From positions 8,489,001 to 8,553,000 of the forward strand of contig CATNEN010000001.1 in NCBI GenBank assembly GCA_950097015.1: a DNA stretch of 64,000 nt, given 5' to 3'. Under the pieces are notes generated by a model. It did no database searches, was not told where the DNA came from, and worked only from the letters and a program-made list of their open reading frames with translations. Below, piece after piece: positions 57,201 through 64,000 of the stretch. This DNA is from Macrostomum hystrix (Eukaryota > Platyhelminthes > Macrostomidae). Every line of letters starts with the position of its first letter. Positions within the stretch are counted from its first letter, which is position 1. Position numbers and translations under genes: made by a program.

Positions 57201-60200
57201 GTCTACTGTAGGGGAGATTGTGTCTACTGTAGGGGATAATGTGTCTACTGTAGGGGATAATGTGTTTACTGTTGGGGATAATGTCTCTACTGTAGGGGAT
57301 AATGTGTTTACTGTTGGGGATAATGTCTCTACTGTAGGGGATAATGTGTCTACTGTAAGGGATAATGTGTCTACTGTAGGGGATAATGTCTCTACTGTAG
57401 GGGATAATGTCTCTACTGTAGGGGATAATGTCTCTACTGTAGGGGATAATGTGTCTACTGTAAGGGATAATGTGTCTACTGTAGGGGATAATGTGTCTTC
57501 TATAGAAGATCATTTAATTACTGAAGGCGATAATTTGCGTACATAACCGGATACGAGCGTAACTTGACAATTGCAAGGGGAAGTAAGTTATAATTTGACA
57601 AACTAAGAAAATATATTCAGCTTAAAACGAAGTTTAAAAATGGGTTTACTGGGCTTTGTGGGTTAACTGCTGCGTTCGCTGCAGAATTATATATATATAT
57701 CGTTAGCAAATGATTGGATGAAACTATTTTAATAAATGGTTAGTTGCGATTTATATTAAGGTGTGTAATAATGCAGTCAAACTTGCGCTAAAAGTACGTC
57801 TGCAAGCTTTGTTAAATTCACAAAGGCTGTAAGACAGCATATGAAATAACCATTTCTAAACATTTTCAAAGCACACACTGAAAGTTTTAGTACCAACAAC
57901 AATAATCGTAAATTTCATTTTCTGACTATTTTAACGTCAAACAAAACGTTATTTTCTATATTCTACCGGTCCAGTCTAGAAGATAAAGGTCACATAAGGG
58001 TAGAAACTGGCGAAATATTATCATACACTAATTATGATAGGAAAACTGCTAGAAAAACAGCAACACATGCAAGAAAGTGTTATTGTATTTTCTACTTTCA
58101 TAGAAACTCCACATAGCCACAGTTATGATAAAATCAGGAAGGTTAGTCTGACACCAATACAAGAAGAAAATTTTAATGTAGCACGGATGCTTTTATCACT
58201 ATTTTTTTAAAATCAAATTCGTGCCAATGCTCTTTGTTTAAATCCGCTAAATATTCTGTCGAATTTGTTCACTTCAACAAACTTATGCGTAAATAAACGA
58301 TTGCAATTTCTGTGAGACTAATTTCTGATGATAATCGCAGGGTATGAGGAGTTGAAACGGCCCTTTTCAGGGCCACCAGCTTAAATAACTTTGGGAATTA
58401 AATTTGAAAACGAATAATTTTTTAAACGAAAATAATATTCTAATTTATAATTTTTCGTTACTTTTCAAGCGTTACTTGCAGTTAAATTACAAAAGAAGCT
58501 TACCTAGCCACTTAGCCATCAGAACCTTGTCGTCCTGTGTCTTTTGAGTTCCACTAGGAGCAGCAGCAGCAACAGGTTCCTCAGCAGGAGTGGCAATGAT
58601 GATTACTCGAATAAATGACTTTCTAGATTCTGGCACACTACAGTCGCTAGCTGTAACTCGAAGCAGAAATTTCTGCTCGGCCTCAGTTGGTACCAGTGGC
58701 ATTTTTAGCCGAATAACACCTGAAAAATTATAAACCATTATTTTGCTTTAGACGAAAGAATTAACGAAGAATGAAGCCACTATCATTTCAGAAGATAATG
58801 ATTTTATTCCGCGTCACATTTAATTATAACAGGGATTGGAGCACAGAACCCTTAATGGAAACTATACTCGTAGTTAATCTAATTACCTAATTAGCAATGT
58901 CATGTCTTTCAGAAAGTTGCTAACCTTATTTGAAATCTCGAAGCTCATAAAGGATTTCATAACAACCCTAAATCATGTTAATTAAATACACATATAAGAT
59001 ATAATAAGATCCTAGAAATCCATCTAATCTCTTTAATAATCCTACGCGAAACTAGACTAGCAATCCATCTAATCTCATTGAGAATCCCCACACGAGACTG
59101 GACTAGCAATCCATCTAATCTCATTGAGAATCCCCACACGAGACTAGACTAGCAATCCATCTAATCTCTTCGAGAATCCCCACACGAGACTAGACTAGCA
59201 ATCCATCTAATCTCTTCGAGAATCCCCACACGAGACTGGACTAGCAATCCATCCAATCTCATTGAGAATCCCCACACGAGACTGGACTAGCAATCCATCC
59301 AATCTCATTGAGAATCGCCACACGAGACTAGACTAGCAATCCATCCAATCTCATTGAGAATCCCCACACGAGACTGGATTAGCAATCCATCCAATCTCAT
59401 TGAGAATCCCCACACGAGACTAGACTAGCAATCCATCCAATCTCATTGAGAATCCCCACACGAGACTGGACTAGCAATCCATCTAATCTCTTCGAGAATC
59501 CCCACACGAGACTAGACTAACAATCCATCTAATCTCTTTAAGAATCCTACGCGAAACTAGACTAGCAATCCATCTAATCTCTTCGAGAATCCCCACACGA
59601 GACTAGACTAGCAATCCATCCAATCTCATTGAGAATCCCCACACGAGACTAGACTAGCAATCCATCCAATCTCATTGAGAATCCCCACACGAGACTGGAC
59701 TAGCAATCCATCTAATCTCTTCGAGAATCCCCACACGAGACTAGACTAGCAATCCATCTAATCTCATTCAGAATCCCCAAACGAGACTAGACTAACAATC
59801 CATCTAATCTCTTTAAGAATCCTACGCGAAACTAGACTAGCAATCCATCTAATCTCTTCGAGAATCCCCACACGAGACTGGACTAGCAATCCATCCAATC
59901 TCATTGAGAATCCCCACACGAGACTAGACTAGCAATCCATCCAATCTCATTGAGAATCCCCACACGAGACTGGACTAGCAATCCATCTAATCTCTTCGAG
60001 AATCCCCACACGAGACTAGACTAACAATCCATCTAATCTCTTTAAGAATCCTACGCGAAACTAGACTAGCAATCCATCTAATCTCTTCGAGAATCCCCAC
60101 ACGAGACTGGACTAGCAATCCATCCAATCTCATTGAGAATCCCCACACGAGACTAGACTAGCAATCCATCCAATCTCATTGAGAATCCCCACACGAGACT

Positions 60201-62759
60201 GGACTAGCAATCCATCCAATCTCTTCGAGAATCCCCACACGAGACTAGACTAGCAATCCATCTAATCTCTTCGAGAATCCCCACACGAGACTGGACTAGC
60301 AATCCATCTAATCTCTTCGAGAATCCCCACACGAGACTAGACTAGCAATCCATCTAATCTCTTCAAGAATCCCCACACGAGACTAGACTAGCAATCCATC
60401 TAATCTCATTGAGAATCCCCACGCGAGACTAGACTAGAAATCCATCTAATCTCATTGAGAATCCCCACACGAGACTAGACTAGCAATCCAATCCAGAGAC
60501 AACTCACCAGCGCCGTCAATGTCGAATGGCACCACAGTTCCTTTACCATCGAAGGCTACAGGATCTTTTTCGATTTCATAGCGACAAACATCTGCAGATT
60601 TGTGCAATTCAATGGCTTGCAGACGCATCACAATGGAACCAATCGAGGTGGACTGGGCAATCCTAGCTGTGTACCGATCGGGCTGAGAGAATACTGGGAC
60701 TTCCCATTCAGCGACGCGAAGCATAACTGGCACACGACTGGAGTGCAGCATGGGATTGTCGCAGTTAAATGCCGAGATGTCGAAGTCAAAAAATGTTTCA
60801 GCGGCCGTGGCAGAGGCATTGATCTTGTTGCCTGAGATAATATGTAAAATTTATAATGTGTTAAATTTGTCAATATAAAATGCAACTGTAAAGATATCAG
60901 TTAATATTTCGGATCTCATTGACTGGTATCGACCGAGAGCTCTAGTTTTCCGGAATCGACCGAAACTTCTGGCAAAGTGGAATCAACCGAAATTTATGGT
61001 CAAGTGGAATCGACCGAATCTTCTGGTGAATTGAAATCGACCGAATCTTCTAGTGAATTTGAATCGACCGAAACTGCTGGCAAAGTGGAATCAACCGAAA
61101 TTTATGGTCAAGTGGAATCGACCGAAACTTCTGGCCAAGTGGAATCGACCGAAACTCCGGGCTTAATGGAATCAACCGAAATTTGTGGTCAAGTGGAATC
61201 GACCGAAACTCCTGGCTTAATGGAATAAATCGAAATTTGTGGTCAAGTGGAATCGACCGAAACTCCTGGCTTAATGGAATAAATCGAAATTTGTGGTCAA
61301 GTGGAATCGACAGAAACTACTGGCTTAATGGAATAAATCGAAATTTTTGGTCAAGCGGATTGACCGAAACTTCTGCTCTAAGTGGAATCGACCAAAACTT
61401 CTTGGCAAGTGGAATCCACCGAAACTTCTGGTCTACTAAAATCAATAGACACTTCGCTTAGACTAGATAAGAACAATGCTGAAGAAGCAAATAAATCTCA
61501 GAACTCACCATAGACAGATAGGTCAACGCCATCCTTTGCAAAAATCTGGCCAGTACCCTGAATCGGATCACGCAGCCTGATCTCTACTGGAGGTGCAGTG
61601 CTGCCGCGCTGATGTAGTTTAAAGCCACACACCAGTTTAGCAAAGTTGGCATCGTCACTTTGAATGACAGCTCTAATTGGTGGCTCAACAACCACTACGC
61701 GAGTGTTCCAGTAAAGTGCAGCCTTGTAACTAGCTACTTCTTTGCCATTTGGTGCTTGAAGTTCAATTTTGCCAGTTGAAGTAGCAACAGCCATATAGAA
61801 CAGCTCTGATCCAAGTGCCAATACAAGGCACAGTTGAATGATGGCAACTAAAAAATGTTTATTTACATATTATAGTTTATACAGTTTATATATCAGTCAC
61901 ATAAAATTTATATTTTAAAGCATATATTGTATATTTAACTAGCAACCAAGACCCATTTTGGGGCTAAAAAATTGTATTTTAAGGCCCTGAGAAAAAAGTA
62001 AAGTGATTTAACATAAAAAGTATTTAAATACATAAAAACATAAGCATAAACACCTTAACAAATCATTCTAGCCATTTGATAGACTTGTTATCCAACAATA
62101 ATTATTATTGTAGAGACGGCATATTTCTATTACACATTTAATGTAATAATTAATGGACTAGTTTCAATGCTATTTTAAAAGCTATAGTTTTTGTTGCACA
62201 AATTAATTTACAATGGCTATATTAAAAAACAGCATATAGATACCTTAATATGGCCTTTAGAATTTGTAAATAAAAATAACATAAAATGCATGTTTAAAAA
62301 TTTGCTTCTAAAAAATAACATTTATACTTATAGTCATTATAGCCTATCAAGTTAAAAATTATAAAAATTATAAAAAACTGTAGCTTTGATGTACACATAC
62401 ATTTAGAAATAGGTCAAGATTATAAGCAACATCTTGAATTAATTTATACAAATATTAAGCAAATAAAATAAGAAATTGAACTTTTAAGTTAGGAAAACAA
62501 AAAATGTGGCCCAATATTACATAGTTTATACATGTAAAGATATTAAAAAAGTACATTTGTATTATATTACTACCATAATTATTTTGTATTCAATAAATGC
62601 AATTTTCACCCTTTGTGTATTACAATAAGCCCACGACTTGTTTTCTGCTCTTTAGTAAGAATTGTCCATTACAAATAATGTCGAAGCTGTGTAGCAAACA
62701 AAATTTACAATACCAACAAAAAAATTAAGATATTTACCTGTTCGAAGAGAGTCGCCCAT
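38885..62759 (-). CDS. CLSTN: Calsyntenin (neuronal cadherin-family kinesin adaptor)
   Basis: Ten exons: 62738-62759, 61509-61847, 60508-60831, 58504-58719, 47710-47901, 46708-47291, 45931-46319, 44187-44694, 40179-40679, 38885-39241. They total 3,432 nt, 1,143 residues, all phases matching; human CLSTN1 has about 980. Order: signal peptide (residues 1-29), two cadherin-like repeats (about 30-290), laminin-G/LNS domain (about 415-600), a further ectodomain, a transmembrane helix (about 945-969), and a cytoplasmic tail with two kinesin-light-chain motifs, [15 protein letters not shown] (about 1008) and [10 protein letters not shown] (about 1122), around an acidic block. Calsyntenins are type I membrane proteins that link vesicles to kinesin-1, are cleaved by alpha/gamma-secretase and act at synapses. 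Nearly every intron carries its own tandem array. Confidence 0.93.
39345..39600 (+). mobile_element. SINE family A, copy 5
   Basis: Diverged copy in the calsyntenin intron 9. The head is degraded; ACAGTGAGAGTGTACACTGC, GATGAGAAAGTCAGGGCAGA, GGGCAGAATTGGCTCCTC and GTGTCACCAAATGATGTG match the family. Confidence 0.75.
39871..39936 (-). CDS. CLSTN: Possible alternative last exon of calsyntenin
   Basis: After a strong acceptor (T-rich tract then GAACAG) an in-phase reading frame gives [21 protein letters not shown] and a stop. No GT donor follows within it. Splicing exon 9 to this exon would give a shorter acidic tail without the second WD motif. It needs transcript support. Confidence 0.45.
   Translation of the reverse strand, partial: DDFKSDEETAADASTKSRKFT
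40010..40075 (-). mobile_element. Tail fragment of SINE family B
   Basis: GTGTACGGCTGTTCAGTCCA followed by TGGACTG is the reverse complement of the tail of the copy at 19.9 kb (CAGTCCATGGACTGAACAGC). Confidence 0.5.
40179..40679 (-). CDS. CLSTN: Calsyntenin exon 9: transmembrane segment and first WD motif
   Basis: A 501-nt phase 0-0 exon. The juxtamembrane stalk is followed by [20 protein letters not shown] (membrane helix), a basic stop-transfer RYRRSLR, and [15 protein letters not shown], the first kinesin-light-chain-binding WD motif. It ends at DNE before a GTGAGT donor. Confidence 0.93.
41085..43235. repeat. 22-bp pyrimidine-rich tandem array, about 95 copies
   Basis: The unit is TCTCACTGTCTCCCTCCCTG plus CC, with common variants (CCCACTG, CACGG, ATCAG, CACAATC). 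It lies in calsyntenin intron 8. It makes two plus-strand ORFs of more than 750 codons that are artefacts of a stop-free unit: the reading repeats with the unit and matches no protein composition. Confidence 0.95.
43922..44168. repeat. 14-bp GGCAGGGAGGGAGA array
   Basis: About 15 copies, close to the splice acceptor side of calsyntenin exon 8. Its complement resembles the CCCTCCCTGCC core of the 41-43 kb array in the same intron, in opposite orientation. Confidence 0.9.
44850..45895. repeat. 20-bp array, AT-rich
   Basis: About 50 diverged copies of ATAAAGTGCCATTTTCTACG in calsyntenin intron 7. The sub-variants (TACG, TTGA, GGG, TTTA) occur in short blocks. Confidence 0.9.
45931..47901 (-). 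CDS. CLSTN: Calsyntenin exons 5-7: LamG/LNS domain
   Basis: Exon 5 is 47710-47901. Exon 6 (46708-47291) starts with a Cys-rich linker and a polyQ run ([15 protein letters not shown]) not found in vertebrate calsyntenin, then the LamG start [32 protein letters not shown] and [19 protein letters not shown]. Exon 7 (45931-46319) completes LamG with [11 protein letters not shown] and [17 protein letters not shown]. Confidence 0.9.
48060..48215. repeat. GAGAGATGAGACAGG-type degenerate repeat
   Basis: About nine imperfect copies of a 15-17 bp purine-rich unit. A longer and more diverged array of the same motif lies at 50.57-51.08 kb. Confidence 0.8.
48975..49865. repeat. 42-bp array with higher-order structure
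   Basis: About 21 copies of a 42-bp unit (core CAGATCCCAAAACTGTCGCT). A variant with one extra A (CTAAATCCC) starts at about 49121, 49332, 49501 and 49670, giving spacings of 211, 169 and 169 bp, that is five or four units plus one base. Confidence 0.92.
50570..51085. repeat. Degenerate GAGATGAGAC repeat
   Basis: Purine-rich degenerate copies, related to 48.06-48.21 kb. On the minus strand they read as Ser/Leu/His-rich spurious ORFs. Confidence 0.8.
52070..52475. repeat. 36-bp array (about 11 copies)
   Basis: Core TCTTTAGATTGAGTCTGAGG. Some units lack four bases (CAGCAGTC instead of CAGCACTGTC), giving 32-bp variants. It lies in calsyntenin intron 4. Confidence 0.92.
53195..54560. repeat. 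15-bp G-rich array, about 75 clean copies
   Basis: The unit is GAGGAGAGGGGCGGA, almost perfect between 53395 and 54465, with irregular related sequence at 53.2-53.39 kb. Sparse variants replace GGAG by GACG or GGGG by AGGG. Because 15 is a multiple of three and the unit has no stop, at least three frames stay open for about 480-500 codons; none is a gene. The strand bears repeated GGGG runs. Confidence 0.95.
55025..56035. repeat. 25-bp array, about 38 near-identical copies
   Basis: Unit AGGATGTTTGTTGAAGAGGA plus CCTGA, almost perfect over 900 bp and degenerate only in the first and last two copies. It is the most homogeneous array in the intron. Confidence 0.95.
56805..57540. repeat. 20-bp array
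   Basis: About 27 clean copies of TCTACTGTAGGGGATAATGT with C/G and small variants, and a degenerate left margin. It creates mirrored ORFs (DNVSTVG and IIPYSRH repeats) on both strands. Confidence 0.95.
58504..60831 (-). CDS. CLSTN: Calsyntenin exons 3-4: rest of the cadherin-like region
   Basis: Exon 3 (60508-60831) has [14 protein letters not shown] (end of repeat 1) and [21 protein letters not shown] (start of repeat 2). Exon 4 (58504-58719) has GVIRLKMPL and [19 protein letters not shown], ending MAKWLG. The intron between them is a 46-bp tandem array. Confidence 0.88.
59025..60490. repeat. 46-bp array with higher-order structure
   Basis: About 32 copies of a 46-bp unit (core GACTAGCAATCCATCTAATC). 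A diverged 45-bp variant (CTACGCGAAACTAG) recurs near 59546, 59821 and 60050, spaced 275 and 229 bp. It lies in calsyntenin intron 3 and runs to within about 20 bp of exon 3. Confidence 0.92.
60920..61460. repeat. 27-bp array (GAATCGACCGAAACTTCTGG)
   Basis: About 18 imperfect copies in calsyntenin intron 2. On the plus strand it gives a short spurious ORF (VESTETSGQ repeats). Confidence 0.9.
61509..62759 (-). CDS. CLSTN: Calsyntenin exons 1-2: signal peptide and first cadherin-like repeat
   Basis: Exon 1 (62738-62759) encodes only MGDSLRT plus one base. Exon 2 (61509-61847) continues [20 protein letters not shown], so the signal peptide is split by an intron of about 0.9 kb. Exon 2 then carries the first cadherin-like segment ([12 protein letters not shown]...[12 protein letters not shown]). 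The first ATG is preceded by AT-rich DNA; no upstream in-frame start was seen. Confidence 0.85.
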
Positions 62760-64000
62760 AATTAAATGTTGAAAAAACAGATTAGCTGGAAAATATTTCG
62801 CTGAGGCTGCAATCGTTTGCAAATCTTGTAAGTCAGGACACCTTGCCTAAAAAATCTTTTGATTACAGAACTTAAAAAACTCGCAAATAACATATAAAAA
62901 TATTGAATTGCAAAGTTTTAATACATAAACATTATAAATTTGAACTTGCTGTTCTAAAAGCTAAAACTGTGTGTTTTTTATAATAAATCTTAAGAATGCA
63001 GTTATGTTTTGATAAACTACGCATAAATAAAAATGGCGGCCATGGAATTTCAAAGTCAACTTTTTGTCGCCGTTTCATCCGAACGTAGTTTTTGTTTTCG
63101 TACTTAGCGCGCCGCGTGGAATATTAGAGTTCATTTGTTAGTATTTTTTATCGTCGCTATTTTTGTGTTCTCTTAACGTTTTAACCACTATACGCATTCT
63201 GTAGGTAGTATCAGTTGCTGTCAATATACATATCTTCTGTTTTGCTTATGTCTAGTGCTACGCCAAAATGTGCTATAGCCTGCAGCCCTCCTGTAGTTTT
63301 TTGCCACCAATATCATTTACTATTCCTTCATTTAACTGTTTTTGTTGGGCCTAATATAAGTTTTTGTAAAATAACTTTTTAGGATTGCTTATAAAGATCA
63401 AAAAGACTACAAGCAGTTAGAAGCTTGTCAATAGGCCCTTATTTTATTCCATGTTTTTATTCCACCCTTAAATTAAAACATGTTATATGTTTAAAAGTTA
63501 TTAAGCAAGAAAGAGATTAAATCCAGTAGGCCTAATGTGCATTCATTCTGTCTGCCACCCTTTTGTCTGCTGGCAAACAAAATGACCATTTTTAAAAAAA
63601 GTATGAGAGTTATTAAGAACATTTTTTCTAAAACATTTCTTTAATGCCTTTTACAAAAAGTTTATTTATAGTGATAAATATTGTTATTGTTAGCAAAACA
63701 AAAAATATAAACTTTATTTAATTGCATTATTCATAGAAAAATTATCTGAATTTTGAAACTGTCTTTCAAGAAGAATATTTCAGTTTTTTATGGCTTTAGC
63801 TTTAGCTTTCATGGATAATTATTATTTGCTATGCTGTTGTTACATCTAGGCAGCATGCCCTTCAGTGTGACAGATGTGACTATTGGCAACATTGAAAGTG
63901 CAATTGGGTGATGTGTATATATTTGCTTTTTAGTTTTTTGTATTTATAGGTTATTTAGTAGGCCTTCCTTGGAACTTTCAGAAAATAACTTTATAAAATG
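62760..64000. other. Upstream region of calsyntenin
   Basis: AT-rich, with no gene supported. A plus-strand AAAATGGCGGCCATGG at about 63029-63044 matches the YY1-type motif and could be a regulatory site or the start of a divergent transcript. The frame from this ATG is only 24 codons (MAAMEFQSQLFVAV...). A short piece of the SINE A tail (GCCTGCAGCCCTCCTG) lies near 63280. Confidence 0.4.

Larger units (their letters stand above)
47902..58503. other. CLSTN: Calsyntenin intron 4 (about 10.6 kb), rich in tandem arrays
   Basis: It contains arrays at 48.06-48.21, 48.97-49.86, 50.57-51.08, 52.07-52.47, 53.2-54.56, 55.02-56.04 and 56.8-57.54 kb, listed separately where well defined. The stretches 49.9-50.5, 51.1-52.0, 52.5-53.1, 54.6-55.0, 56.05-56.75 and 57.55-58.5 kb show no recognised feature apart from a short TA microsatellite near 57690. 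A plus-strand ORF of 89 codons at 50108 looks like chance. Confidence 0.7.

Noticed and set aside
56950-57546. Mirror ORFs IIPYSRH (minus) and DNVSTVG (plus)
   Set aside because: Both are translations of one 20-bp repeat; no gene context.

Overview
The window is animal nuclear DNA. Genes are split by GT-AG introns, the exons are GC-rich within AT-rich non-coding DNA, and tRNA-derived SINEs and long tandem arrays are abundant. The proteins are metazoan: a calsyntenin, YIPF3, COMMD4, ATG12 and a secreted WSC/vWA/fucolectin mosaic. The species cannot be read from the sequence. My guess is a repeat-rich spiralian, possibly a free-living flatworm; this rests on general feel and should not be relied on. 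Every gene I can support is on the minus strand, so all run right to left.

Layout. (1) 446-14070: a multi-exon gene for a large secreted mosaic protein, open at the left edge of the window. It has a signal peptide, an Arg/Trp-rich repeat, 15 WSC domains, 3 vWA domains each followed by the same two small exons, and 3 fucolectin-type (FTP) domains. I resolved 29 exons giving about 2,770 residues with consistent splice phase. (2) 17572-26296: a seven-exon gene for a protein of about 1,474 residues, unrecognised, low-complexity, Q-rich and acidic with coiled-coil stretches. (3) 29277-30567: YIPF3, two exons. (4) 31754-32407: COMMD4, one coding exon. (5) 35952-36440: ATG12, with the 5' exon not found. 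(6) 38885-62759: calsyntenin, ten exons giving 1,143 codons, with most of its 24 kb being introns filled by unrelated tandem arrays. An alternative last exon is possible at 39871-39936.

Repeats. About 20 tandem arrays with units of 14-46 bp lie almost entirely in introns. They create many long spurious ORFs, including ones of 500-790 codons. One SINE family (five copies, tRNA-like head), a second SINE family (one good copy, two fragments) and a third dispersed repeat are present. One SINE is inserted into another repeat with a visible target-site duplication.

Function. The genes do not form a pathway. ATG12 is an autophagy conjugation factor, YIPF3 a Golgi membrane protein, COMMD4 a Commander-complex subunit, and calsyntenin a neuronal cadherin-like kinesin cargo adaptor. 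The most unusual locus is the secreted mosaic gene. It has grown by duplication of phase-matched exon cassettes, including one WSC-FTP cassette duplicated with its intron apparently unchanged. Carbohydrate-binding (WSC, FTP) and vWA modules joined to a cationic N-terminus suggest a secreted matrix, mucus or adhesive protein; that role is inference.
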